Shown here piece by piece: positions 1 to 8,785 of a stretch of DNA of 64,000 nucleotides. The stretch lies in contig OY970120.1 in the NCBI GenBank assembly GCA_963705885.1, positions 2,914,001 through 2,978,000 of the forward strand, read 5' to 3'. The first letter of the stretch is position 1. Each line of letters begins with the position of its first letter. The position numbers and the translations under genes were made by a program. The notes below the pieces were generated by a model, which had not been told where the DNA came from, did not search any database, and saw nothing but the letters and a program-made list of their open reading frames with translations. The DNA is from MFD01275-c22 sp963705885. Lineage in GTDB: Bacteria > Actinomycetota > Actinomycetes > JACCUZ01.

Positions 1-399
1 CTGGGCTCCCCCGCTCGGGCTCATGTGCAGCAGCTCCCAGACGTGACCGTCGAGGTCCTGGAAGCTGCCGCCGTACATCGGACCCTCCTCGACGACCGGC
101 CTCCACGGCTTCCCGCCCGCCGCCAGCGCCCGCGCCACGGTCTCGTCGACGTGCTCCCTGCTGTCGGCCGACAGGCCCGTGATGACCTCGGTCGCCGAGT
201 GCGCGTCGGCGACCTCGCCGGTGACGAAGTCACGGAAGCGCTCCTCGACCAGCAGCATCACGAAGACGTTCCGGTCGACGACCAGGCAGGTGGCCGACTC
301 GTCGCTGAACCGCGGGTTCACCGCGAAACCCAGCGCCGTGAAGAAGGCCGTGGAGCGGGCCAGGTCCCTGACCGGCAGGTTGACGAAGATCATGCGCAT
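1..399 (-). CDS. VOC-superfamily protein, C-terminus cut by window edge
   Basis: Read on the minus strand this is an open frame from ATG at 399 (a second in-frame ATG lies at 393) to the left window edge with no stop. The product starts MRMIFVNLPVRDL and ends near DGHVWELLHMSP, the beta-strand signatures of the glyoxalase/bleomycin-resistance/VOC fold: an N-terminal IFVNLPV strand and a late GHxWE element whose Glu is a usual metal ligand. About 133 residues are visible, nearly a full single-domain VOC protein, so only a few residues should be missing. The substrate cannot be told from sequence. It is divergent from the ECF sigma gene; VOC proteins often neighbour this sigma type. Confidence 0.85.
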   Translation of the reverse strand, partial: MRMIFVNLPVRDLARSTAFFTALGFAVNPRFSDESATCLVVDRNVFVMLLVEERFRDFVTGEVADAHSATEVITGLSADSREHVDETVARALAAGGKPWRPVVEEGPMYGGSFQDLDGHVWELLHMSPSGGAQ

Positions 400-422
400 G
401 CGGGGCGGCCCCTTCGGCTCGC

Positions 423-450
423 GACGGTGGTTACACGACGGTGGTTACAC
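423..450. repeat. Tandem 14-bp direct repeat upstream of the VOC gene
   Basis: GACGGTGGTTACAC occurs twice, head to tail and without mismatch, at 423-436 and 437-450. It sits 24 to 51 bases upstream of the VOC start codon, where an operator or duplicated promoter element would lie. Nothing else in the window matches it. Confidence 0.7.
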
Positions 451-462
451 AAGGAAAGACCG

Positions 463-513
463 CGCCGCGGCCGGGAACTCACCGCGTCCGCGCGATGAGT
501 TCCCGGCGCGGCG
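463..513. repeat. 18-bp inverted repeat between VOC and sigma genes
   Basis: CCGGGAACTCA (471-481) is perfectly complementary to TGAGTTCCCGG (496-506) around a 14-base loop. The stem extends by seven more pairs (463-469 with 507-513) past a single bulged G at 470. It lies about 100 bases upstream of the sigma gene and could be an operator for either gene or an RNA hairpin. Its role is unknown. Confidence 0.65.
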
Positions 514-609
514 CCGGTCTGTCCACACGGCAGGCCCGTCCGGGGGGTGCGCACCGTCGGTGCCGTCGCCTACGGTTCGAGTGGACGAGTGGACGAGAGG
601 ACGCGGGGC

Positions 610-1626
610 ATGAGCATGACCGACCAGCAGGCCGACGAGGACTTCCTGCGCAGCAGCGACCCCTACCGCCGCGAGCTGCTCGCGCACTGCTACCGGATGC
701 TCGGCTCGGTGCACGACGCCGAGGACCTGCTGCAGGAGACCTACCTGCGGGCCTGGCGCTCGTACCACGCGTTCGAGGGGCGATCCTCGATGCGGACGTG
801 GCTCTACCGCATCGCCACCAACGTCTGCCTCAACGCGCTCGACAGCCGCAACCGGCGGCCGCTGCCCACCGGCCTCGGGGCCCCCAGCTCCGACCCGTCG
901 GAGCCCCTCGTCGAGCGGGGCGAGGTGCTGTGGCTGGAGCCCGTGCCCGACGCCATGGTCGGCACCGACGCGGCCGACCCCGCCGCCATCGTGACCAGCC
1001 GCGAGAGCGTGCGGCTCGCGCTCGTCGCCGCCCTGCAGCACCTCCCGCCGCGGCAGCGTGCCGTGCTCGTCCTGCGCGACGTGCTCAAGCTGCGGGCCGC
1101 CGAGGTGGCCGAGGTCCTCGAGACCTCGACCGCGGCAGTCAACAGCAGCCTCCAGCGCGCCCGGGCCCAGCTCGCCGAGGCCGGCCTGACCCAGGACGAC
1201 GTCGTCGAGCCCACCGAGCCGGCGCAGCGTGCGCTTCTCGACCGCTACGTCCGCGCCCTGGAGACCAAGGACGTGTCCCGGATCGCCGAGGTGTTCACGC
1301 AGGACGCCGTCTGGGAGATGCCGCCGTTCACGGGCTGGTACCAGGGGCCGCGCGACATCGCCCGGCTCATCGACACCAAGTGCCCGGCGGGGCCGGGCGA
1401 GCTCCGCCTGCTCCCGACCGAGGCCAACGGCCAGCCGGCCTACGGCATGTACATGCGCGGTGCCGACGGCGGCTGGACGCCGTTCCAGCTGCACGTCCTC
1501 ACGCTCACCCCGGCGGGCGTCTCCCACGTCACGGCGTTCTTCGACCTCAGCCTCTTCGCGACCTTCGGCCTGCCGGCGGCCCTGTCGGCCGACGGCCGGG
1601 CTCCTGCGACGGCCGCCGTCCGGTGA
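610..1626 (+). CDS. ECF sigma factor with C-terminal SnoaL-like domain (SigX5/SigG type)
   Basis: The 338-residue product contains sigma region 2 at about residues 17-77 (YRRELLAHCYRMLGSVHDAE, then LLQETYLRAWRSY and RTWLYRIATNVCLN) and sigma region 4 at about 139-190 (LPPRQRAVLVLRDVL with the helix-turn-helix AAEVAEVLETSTAAVNSSLQ). Residues about 205-325 form a SnoaL/NTF2-like domain, typical of the TIGR02960 (SigX5; M. tuberculosis SigG-like) group, whose tail is thought to replace a classical anti-sigma factor. Start chosen at ATG 610; an in-frame ATG at 616 is an alternative. The stop codon overlaps the start of the next gene (GTGA), so the two are probably translationally coupled. Inducing signal unknown. 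Confidence 0.92.
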   Translation: MSMTDQQADEDFLRSSDPYRRELLAHCYRMLGSVHDAEDLLQETYLRAWRSYHAFEGRSSMRTWLYRIATNVCLNALDSRNRRPLPTGLGAPSSDPSEPLVERGEVLWLEPVPDAMVGTDAADPAAIVTSRESVRLALVAALQHLPPRQRAVLVLRDVLKLRAAEVAEVLETSTAAVNSSLQRARAQLAEAGLTQDDVVEPTEPAQRALLDRYVRALETKDVSRIAEVFTQDAVWEMPPFTGWYQGPRDIARLIDTKCPAGPGELRLLPTEANGQPAYGMYMRGADGGWTPFQLHVLTLTPAGVSHVTAFFDLSLFATFGLPAALSADGRAPATAAVR

Positions 1627-2237
1627 CGGCGGGGTGGGCGACGGCCCCCCTGACCGGCGGGGTCGCGCTGCTCGAGCGCGCCCTGGCCTACACCCTCGGC
1701 GGTCTCCTGCTCGTCACGCCCGACGCCATGCGCGACCCCACCCCGTGCCACGGCTGGGACCTGCACGACCTCTTGCTGCACATGGACGACTCGCTGCGCG
1801 CGCTCGACGAGGCGATCGCCACCGGCCGGGTCGCCCTCGACGACGAGGGCGCGCCTGCCGACCCGCCCGACGCCGCGCCCGGCCCGGCGGTCGACCTCGT
1901 CGCCCGGCTGCGCACCCGGGCCTGTCGCATGATCGGGTCCTGGGCGACCGCGACCGTGCCCGCGCCGGTGGCGGTGGCCGACCGGTCCCTGACCCCGGAG
2001 GTCGTGGCCGCGGTCGGCGCCGTCGAGGTCGCGGTGCACGGGTGGGACGTGATGCGGGCGTGCGGCGGCTCCACGCCCGTCCCGGCGGCCCTGGCCGAGG
2101 AGCTGCTCGACCTGTGCCCGCTGCTCGTGGCCGAGACCGACCTTCCTGCCCGGTTCTCCCCGGCCCGCCCCGTCGACCCGTCCGCGTCCCCCGGGGACCG
2201 CCTCGTGGCCTACCTCGGCCGCGACCCCGCCGCCTGA
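1623..2237 (+). CDS. DinB/MDMPI-fold TIGR03086 family protein
   Basis: A 204-residue protein starting at GTG 1623, which overlaps the TGA of the sigma gene. It shows the features of the mycothiol-dependent maleylpyruvate isomerase/DinB-like family: an early PTPCHGWDLHDLLLHM segment and a later AVEVAVHGWDVMRA, whose His residues are the usual metal ligands of the four-helix bundle. Residues 1-200 fit the TIGR03086 subgroup. The precise reaction is unknown; known members use mycothiol as cofactor or act as thiol-dependent transferases. Coupling with the sigma factor suggests it is a target or partner in the same stress response (inference). Confidence 0.85.
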   Translation: MTAGWATAPLTGGVALLERALAYTLGGLLLVTPDAMRDPTPCHGWDLHDLLLHMDDSLRALDEAIATGRVALDDEGAPADPPDAAPGPAVDLVARLRTRACRMIGSWATATVPAPVAVADRSLTPEVVAAVGAVEVAVHGWDVMRACGGSTPVPAALAEELLDLCPLLVAETDLPARFSPARPVDPSASPGDRLVAYLGRDPAA

Positions 2238-2272
2238 CCCGCCCGCCGCGTGCGGGTGGCAGGCTGGGGGCC

Positions 2273-2833
2273 GTGGACCTCGAGGTGGCCGACGTCGAGG
2301 CCCTGGCGGCGCGCGCCCGGTGCGCGCGGCCCCGGCTGGGCGCCACGCGGCTGGTCGTCGTGGACGGGCCCGCCGGCTCTGGCAAGACCACGCTCGCCGA
2401 CCGGCTCGGGGCCGCCCTCGGCGGTGCTCCCGTCGTGCACATGGACGACCTCTACGAGGGCTGGTCCGGGCTGGCCCCCGGGGTCTGGGACCGGCTGCGG
2501 CGCCAGGTCCTCGACCCGGTCGCCGCGGGCCGCCCGGCGCGGTACCAGGTCTACGACTGGGTGCGGGGACGCTTCGACCGGTGGGTCGACGTGGCCGTCC
2601 CCGACGTGCTCGTGGTGGAGGGGGTGGGTGCGGCGGCCCGGCCGGTCGACGGTCGGGCCTCGCTGCGGGTCTGGGTGGAGGTCGCCCCCGACCTCCGGCT
2701 GGCGCGCGGGCTGGCGCGTGACGGCGAGGCGCTGCGGGACGAGTGGCTGCGCTGGGCCGAGCGCGAGCAGGCGCACTTCGCGGCGGACCGAACGCGCGAG
2801 CGCGCGGACGTCCTCGTGGACGGGACCGGCTGA
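2273..2833 (+). CDS. Uridine-kinase-like P-loop NTPase
   Basis: The product has 186 residues. A Walker A loop, VDGPAGSGKTTLAD, lies at about residues 29-42, followed by VVHMDDLYEGW, the Asp-Asp-Phe/Leu-Tyr element of uridine kinase and phosphoribulokinase relatives, and by VLVVEGVGA, a Walker B-like strand. A late RDGEALRDEWLRWAEREQ segment resembles the lid region. The family phosphorylates small alcohols or nucleosides with ATP; the substrate here is unknown. GTG 2273 gives the first reasonable start, with a CAGGCT -10-like box eight bases upstream suggesting a short or absent leader. It converges on rbpA with only 19 bases between the two stops. Confidence 0.85.
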   Translation: MDLEVADVEALAARARCARPRLGATRLVVVDGPAGSGKTTLADRLGAALGGAPVVHMDDLYEGWSGLAPGVWDRLRRQVLDPVAAGRPARYQVYDWVRGRFDRWVDVAVPDVLVVEGVGAAARPVDGRASLRVWVEVAPDLRLARGLARDGEALRDEWLRWAEREQAHFAADRTRERADVLVDGTG

Positions 2834-2852
2834 GGCTCCCGACGCGCCCCGG

Positions 2853-3191
2853 CTACGTCCCGCGCAGCTTGGACAGCGCCTCGTCGAGGATCGCGGCGCC
2901 GTCGGCGGCCGTGCGCCGCTCCTTCACGTAGGCCAGGTGCGTCTTGTACGGCTCGGTGCGCGGCGGGGACGGCGGGTTGTCACGGTCCTGCCCGGCGGGG
3001 AACCCGCAGCGCGGGCAGTCCCAGGTCTCGGGCGCCTGGACCTGGGTGTCCTCGGCGAAGCTCGGCTTGGTCTCGTGACCGTTGGCGCACCAGTAGGAGA
3101 TGCGGAACCGGGGTGCGGCGTCGCCGCGCTCGGCCTCGCCCATCGGTCCGGCGCCGACACGGCTGCCCCGGATGGCGTTCCCACTGGCCAC
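2853..3191 (-). CDS. rbpA: RNA polymerase-binding protein RbpA
   Basis: A 112-residue protein (GTG start) with the RbpA layout: a basic AIRGSRVGAGP N-terminal segment that enters the polymerase, a zinc-ribbon-like core with CANGHETKPSF and WDCPRCG, and a C-terminal helical sigma-interaction domain (TEPYKTHLAYVKERRTAADG, then ILDEALSKLRG). RbpA is an actinobacterial transcription factor that binds core polymerase and group I/II sigma factors and stabilises the open complex. It lies directly downstream of secG, with its own predicted promoter overlapping the secG stop. The cysteine pattern suggests a fully metal-liganding form, although some family members have lost zinc binding. Confidence 0.95.
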   Translation of the reverse strand: MASGNAIRGSRVGAGPMGEAERGDAAPRFRISYWCANGHETKPSFAEDTQVQAPETWDCPRCGFPAGQDRDNPPSPPRTEPYKTHLAYVKERRTAADGAAILDEALSKLRGT

Positions 3192-3250
3192 TTGGTCGCT
3201 CCCCAGCTTCTCGAGGACAGCGCGGTCCGCGGCGGACGCGCTCTAGCGGG

Positions 3251-3278
3251 AGTGTAGGCGACCGGGCCCCGCGGTCAG
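3251..3278 (-). promoter_or_regulatory. Predicted rbpA promoter
   Basis: On the minus strand CTGACC (3278-3273) and TACACT (3256-3251) are separated by 16 bases and resemble the -35 and TANNNT -10 of a principal-sigma promoter. The -35 box overlaps the secG stop codon. Predicted transcription would start about 55 bases before the rbpA GTG. Confidence 0.55.
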
Positions 3279-3505
3279 GCCTTCAGCAGCAGACCCAGGG
3301 CGATCACCGAGGCTATCCACAGGATGCCGGTGCCGATGGTCAGCCGGTCGAGGTTGCGCTCGACGACCGAGGACCCGCCCAGCGACGACGACACGCCGCC
3401 ACCGAACAGGTCGGACAGACCGCCGCCCTTCCCCTTGTGCAGCAGCACGAGCAGGATCATCAGCAGGCTCGTGATGACCAGCACGAGCTGGAACGCGATC
3501 TCCAC
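3275..3505 (-). CDS. secG: Preprotein translocase subunit SecG
   Basis: A 76-residue protein with two hydrophobic segments (about 4-22, FQLVLVITSLLMILLVLLH, and 55-75, LTIGTGILWIASVIALGLLL) joined by a glycine- and serine-rich loop, GKGGGLSDLFGGG. This is the SecG fold and length. SecG is the accessory subunit of the SecYEG channel and assists SecA-driven export. It follows tpiA by 92 bases in the gap-pgk-tpiA-secG order conserved in actinomycetes. It belongs in the cytoplasmic membrane. Confidence 0.95.
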   Translation of the reverse strand: MEIAFQLVLVITSLLMILLVLLHKGKGGGLSDLFGGGVSSSLGGSSVVERNLDRLTIGTGILWIASVIALGLLLKA

Positions 3506-3597
3506 GGGAAGACTCTGCTTTCGTCGGGTGCGGTGTCAGGGGCGCCGGTGTCGCGCCGCGCACCCCAGGATACGGCAGGGCGCGTCGGGCGGTCCCG

Positions 3598-4388
3598 TCA
3601 GGAAGCCTGCGCCTCCTGGGCGGTGCGGTAGCGCACGATGCCCACGAACTCCTCGGCGTCGATGCTCGCCCCGCCCACGAGCGCTCCGTCGACGTCGGTC
3701 TGCGCCATGATGCCTGCGACGTTGGCGGCCTTGACCGAGCCTCCGTAGAGGATGCGCACGCCGTCGGCGAGGTCACCGGAGTACAGCTCGGCCAGCCGGG
3801 TCCGGACCGCGGCGCACACCTCCTGCGCGTCGTCGGGCGTCGCGACCTCGCCGGTGCCGATGGCCCAGACCGGCTCGTAGGCCACCACGAGCGTGGAGGC
3901 CTGCTCGGCCGTGACCCCGTCGAGGGCCGCCGAGAGCTGGTGCAGCGTGTGCTCGACGTGACGGCCCTCCTGGCGTACGTCCAGGGGCTCGCCGACGCAC
4001 AGGATCGGCACGACGCCGTGGCGGAACGCGGCCTTGACCTTCGCGTTGACCGTCGCGTCGTCCTCGTGGTGGTCGGCGCGGCGCTCCGAGTGGCCGACGG
4101 TGACGTAGGTGCAGCCGAGCTTGGCCAGCATGGAGGCGGCCACGTCACCCGTGTGCGCCCCGGCGTCGTGCGGCGAGACGTCCTGCGCGCCGTAGACGAC
4201 GCGGTACTTGTCGCCGTCGACCAGCGTCTGCACCGAGCGGATGTCGGTGAACGGCGGCAGGACCGCGACCTCGACGGCGTCGAAGTCCTCGTCGGTCAGC
4301 GAGAACGCCAGCTTCTGCACCAGGGCGAGGGCCTCGAGGTGGTTGAGGTTCATCTTCCAGTTGCCCGCCATCAGCGGGGTGCGTGCCA

Positions 4389-4389
<1 letters not shown>
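3598..4389 (-). CDS. tpiA: Triosephosphate isomerase
   Basis: The 263-residue product begins MARTPLMAGNWKMNLN with the substrate-binding Asn-Trp-Lys. It then shows VTVGHSERR (catalytic His), VVAYEPVWAIGTGEVATP (catalytic Glu and the flexible loop) and LYGGSVKAAN (phosphate binding), all in the expected order and spacing for this TIM-barrel enzyme. It interconverts glyceraldehyde-3-phosphate and dihydroxyacetone phosphate in glycolysis. The ATG overlaps the pgk stop (TGATG), indicating translational coupling within the glycolytic operon. Confidence 0.97.
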
Positions 4390-5614
<1,225 letters not shown>

Positions 5615-5615
<1 letters not shown>

Positions 5616-6619
5616 CAGAGGGACTGACCGACCAGCTTCACCAGGTCGACGAGCCGGTTGGAGTAACCCCACTCGTTGTCGTACCAGCCGACGACCTTGA
5701 CCTGGTTGCCGATCACCTTCGTCAGCTTGGAGTCGAAGATGCACGATGCCGGGTCGGTGACGATGTCCGAGGAGACGATCTCGTCCTCGGTGTAGGTGAG
5801 GTAGCCCTTCAGGGGGCCCTCCGCTGCCGCCTTGAACGCCGCGTTGACCTCCTCGACGCTGGTGTCGTTGGTGACGTTCACGGTGAGGTCGGTCGCCGAG
5901 CCGGTGGGGATCGGCACCCGCAGCGCGTAGCCGTCGAGCTTGCCCTTCAGCTCGGGCAGCACCAGGCCGATCGCCTTCGCGGCACCGGTGCTCGTCGGGA
6001 CCACGTTGAGGGCGGCGGCGCGCGCGCGACGCAGGTCGCTGTGCGGGCCGTCCTGAAGGTTCTGGTCCTGGGTGTAGGCGTGGATGGTGGTCATGAGACC
6101 GCGTTCGATGGTGAACGTGTCGTGCAGGACCTTCGCGAGCGGCGCCAGGCAGTTCGTGGTGCAGGACGCGTTGGAGATGATGTGGTGCTTGGCCGCGTCG
6201 TAGAGGTCGTCGTTCGCGCCGAGGACGACGGTGAAGTCCTCGTTCTTGGCCGGCGCCGAGATGATGACCTTCGAGGCCCCGCCGTCGAGGTGCGCCCTCG
6301 CCTTGGTCGCGTCGGTGAAGAACCCCGTCGACTCGATGACGACGTCGGCGCCGAGCTCCTTCCACGGCAGGTTCGCCGGGTCGCGCTCCTCGAGGGCGCG
6401 GATCTTGCGGTCGCCGACGACGATGTGCTGGTCGTCGTAGCTGACGTCGTCGGAGAGGCGGCCCAGGATGCTGTCGTACTTCAGCAGGTGGGCCAGCGTC
6501 TTGTTGTCGGTGAGGTCGTTGGCTCCGACGACCTCGATATCGGCGCCCTGGGCGAGCACGGCGCGGAAGAAGTTGCGGCCGATGCGGCCGAACCCGTTGA
6601 TGCCAACACGGACGGTCAC
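5615..6619 (-). CDS. gap: Type I glyceraldehyde-3-phosphate dehydrogenase
   Basis: The 334-residue product starts at GTG 6619 with the NAD-binding Rossmann motif VGINGFGRIGRNFFRA. The catalytic site ISNASCTTNCLAPL carries the active Cys, and HAYTQDQNLQDGPH, the STGAAKAIG loop and the C-terminal WYDNEWGYSNRLVDL follow as in all type I GAPDHs. It oxidises glyceraldehyde-3-phosphate with NAD and phosphate. It heads the gap-pgk-tpiA-secG operon, and two strong hairpins separate it from whiA upstream, so it very likely has its own promoter in 6620-6730. Confidence 0.97.
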
Positions 6620-6730
6620 GACTGTCTCCTCGGGGGACGCTTGCAGGCTCGCCCCGACCCTATCCGCCCTGGCCCGCAGCCCCCGAACGGCCACCTCACC
6701 TGACGAGACGCCCGGGCGGCGGCCGGGTGA

Positions 6731-6780
6731 CCCGAGCGCGCCGAGTGGTGCCCGACCGCGACGAATTCGGCGCGCTCGGG
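6731..6780. terminator. 14-bp perfect inverted repeat between whiA and gap
   Basis: CCCGAGCGCGCCGA (6731-6744) pairs perfectly with TCGGCGCGCTCGGG (6767-6780) around a 22-base loop. It lies downstream of the whiA stop on the whiA transcript and upstream of gap. No U-run follows, as is usual for such GC-rich genomes. A terminator or a gap leader structure are both possible. Confidence 0.55.
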
Positions 6781-6784
6781 CGGC

Positions 6785-6808
6785 AACGATCACGCTCACG
6801 TGATCGTT
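6785..6808. terminator. 10-bp stem hairpin after whiA
   Basis: AACGATCACG and CGTGATCGTT form a perfect 10-bp stem around the 4-base loop CTCA, starting 17 bases past the whiA stop codon. This is the best candidate for the terminator of the uvrC-rapZ-yvcK-whiA transcript, backed by the second hairpin at 6731-6780. The stem includes CGATCACG/CGTGATCG, so a protein-binding palindrome cannot be excluded. Confidence 0.6.
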
Positions 6809-6825
6809 TCGGCACGCCCGGCGGG

Positions 6826-7806
6826 TCAGGCGTCGAGCATGTCGGGGGTGAGGTTGGCGTCGGTCCCGGGGATGTTCTGGTCGGACGCCCGCTTGTCGGC
6901 GAGGGCCAGCAGCCGGCGGATCCGGCCGGCGACCGCGTCCTTGGTCATCGGCGGGTCGGCGAGCGTGCCGAGCTCCTCCAGGCTGGCCTGCTTGTGCGCC
7001 AGCCGCAGCTCGCCCGCGATCCGCAGGTGGTCGGGGATGTCCTGGCCGAGGATCTCCAGGGCGCGCTCGACGCGGGCTCCGGCGGCGACCGCGGCCCGGG
7101 CGGACCGCCGCATGTTCGCGTCGTCGAAGTTCGCCAGGCGGTTGGCGGTCGCCCGGACCTCGCGGCGCATCCGCCGCTCCTCCCAGGCCAGCACGCTGTC
7201 GTGGGCGCCGAGGCGGGTCAGCATGGCCCCGATCGCGTCGCCGTCGCGCACGACGACCCGGTCGACGCCGCGCACCTCGCGGGCCTTGGCCGCGATGCCG
7301 AGCCGGCGGGCTGCCCCGACGAGGGCGAGCGCCGCCTCCGGCCCCGGGCAGGTGATCTCCAGCGCCGAGGACCGTCCGGGCTCGGTGAGCGAGCCGTGCG
7401 CGAGGAAAGCGCCCCGCCAGGCCGCCTCCGCGTCGCAGACCGCACCCGAGACCACCTGCGGCGGCAGCCCGCGCACGGGACGGCCGCGGCCGTCGAGCAG
7501 CCCCGTCTGACGGGCCAGCGCCTCGCCGTCCTTGGCCACCCGCACCAGGTAGCGGCTGCCCTTGCGCAGCCCGCCCGGCGCGACCACCGCCACCTCCGAG
7601 GCGTGCCCGAAGACCTCCGCGATGTCCTTGCGCAGCCGTCGCGCCGTGGCCCCGGTGTCGATCTCGGCCTCGACGACGATCCGCCCGCTGACGATGTGCA
7701 ACCCGCCGGCGAAGCGGAGCATCGAGGACACCTCGGCCTTGCGGCAGCACGGCTTGGTGATCGTCAGGTGGGCGAGCTCGTCCTTGACGGCGGCGGTCAT
7801 GGCCAT
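6826..7806 (-). CDS. whiA: Sporulation/cell-division transcription regulator WhiA
   Basis: The 326-residue product starts MAMTAAVKDEL at ATG 7806, as in most actinobacterial WhiA. The N-terminal two-thirds are a degenerate LAGLIDADG-like fold with the landmarks CCRKAEVSSMLRFAGGLH, PPQVVSGAVCDAEAAWRGAF, GPEAALALVGAARRLGI and REVRGVDRVVVRDGD. The C-terminus carries a helix-turn-helix (RANFDDAN-like region, then HKQASLEELG and DAVAGRIRRLLALADKRA). WhiA controls septation in sporulating actinomycetes and is also conserved in non-sporulating ones. It sits four bases after yvcK in a fixed rapZ-yvcK-whiA block. Confidence 0.96.
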   Translation of the reverse strand: MAMTAAVKDELAHLTITKPCCRKAEVSSMLRFAGGLHIVSGRIVVEAEIDTGATARRLRKDIAEVFGHASEVAVVAPGGLRKGSRYLVRVAKDGEALARQTGLLDGRGRPVRGLPPQVVSGAVCDAEAAWRGAFLAHGSLTEPGRSSALEITCPGPEAALALVGAARRLGIAAKAREVRGVDRVVVRDGDAIGAMLTRLGAHDSVLAWEERRMRREVRATANRLANFDDANMRRSARAAVAAGARVERALEILGQDIPDHLRIAGELRLAHKQASLEELGTLADPPMTKDAVAGRIRRLLALADKRASDQNIPGTDANLTPDMLDA

Positions 7807-7810
7807 GGGC

Positions 7811-8785
7811 TCAGATCCTGTCACTCGGGAGACGGTCCGGTGCGAAGAGACGGCGGAAGACCGCGGCGAGACGGTCGGGATCGTGCGCGTGAGCGTCGTC
7901 GTCGCGCGCGAGGTGCGCGAGGTGTACGTCCGCACCGAGCGACCGGGCGACCCGCTCGAGCCCGGCCACGTCGTGGACGGCCGACCGGTCGGCCAGGACG
8001 GCGTCCACGGTGAGGTCGGGGGCGTGCCGGGCGAGCACCTCGAGATGGGTCTCGGGGGCGAAGCCCGAGGTCTCGCCCGGCTGCGGGGCGAGGTTCAGCA
8101 CGACCGCCCGCCGGGCCGCGGTGCCGCACAGGGCCTCGGCGAGGTCGGGCACCAGCAGGTGCGGGATCACGCTGGTGAACCAGGAGCCGGGGCCCAGCAC
8201 GACCCACTCGGCCTCCAGCACGGCCGCGACCGCCTCGGGGCAGGCGCCGGGACGGTCGGGCACCAGCCCCACGTTGACGACGCGGCCCGGGGTGCTCGCG
8301 ACAGCCACCTGGCCGCGGACCGTCGCGAGCCCGCCCGACGGTTCGCCGGCGACCTCGTCGAGCTCCACGACCGCCTCGATGTCCAGGGGCACCAGGGACA
8401 TCGGCAGCACGCGGCCGTGGGCGCCGAGCAGGCGAGCAACCCAGTCCAACCCGGCCACCGAGTCGCCGAGCAGCTCCCAGAGCGCGACGATGAGCAGGTT
8501 GCCGACGCTGTGCTCGTGCAGCTCGCCCTCGCTGCGGAAGCGGTGCTGGGCCACCCGGCTCCAGGTCCGGCCCCACTCGTCGTCGCCGCACAAGGCGGCC
8601 AGCGCCATCCTGAGGTCACCCGGCGGCAGCACGCCCAGCTCGCGCCGCAACCGGCCGCTCGACCCGCCGTCGTCGGCGACCGTCACGACCGCCGTCAGCG
8701 CGTCGGTGACCCGCCGCAGCGCCTGCAGCGACGCGGCGAGCCCGTGGCCGCCGCCCAGGGCGACGACCGGGGGTTGCTCACTCAC
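7811..8785 (-). CDS. yvcK: YvcK/GlmR-family (CofD-like) protein
   Basis: The 324-residue product shows VVALGGGHGLAASLQALR at the N-terminus, TVADDGGSSGRLRRELG, HSVGNLLIVALWE and VVLGPGSWFTSVIPHL, the CofD/YvcK nucleotide-sugar-binding signatures. In Bacillus and mycobacteria the family (YvcK, GlmR, CuvA) links UDP-GlcNAc level to cell-wall precursor synthesis. Its start overlaps the end of rapZ by eight bases and its stop is four bases before whiA, so it is in the middle of a single transcript with uvrC, rapZ and whiA. Confidence 0.95.
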   Translation of the reverse strand: MSEQPPVVALGGGHGLAASLQALRRVTDALTAVVTVADDGGSSGRLRRELGVLPPGDLRMALAALCGDDEWGRTWSRVAQHRFRSEGELHEHSVGNLLIVALWELLGDSVAGLDWVARLLGAHGRVLPMSLVPLDIEAVVELDEVAGEPSGGLATVRGQVAVASTPGRVVNVGLVPDRPGACPEAVAAVLEAEWVVLGPGSWFTSVIPHLLVPDLAEALCGTAARRAVVLNLAPQPGETSGFAPETHLEVLARHAPDLTVDAVLADRSAVHDVAGLERVARSLGADVHLAHLARDDDAHAHDPDRLAAVFRRLFAPDRLPSDRI

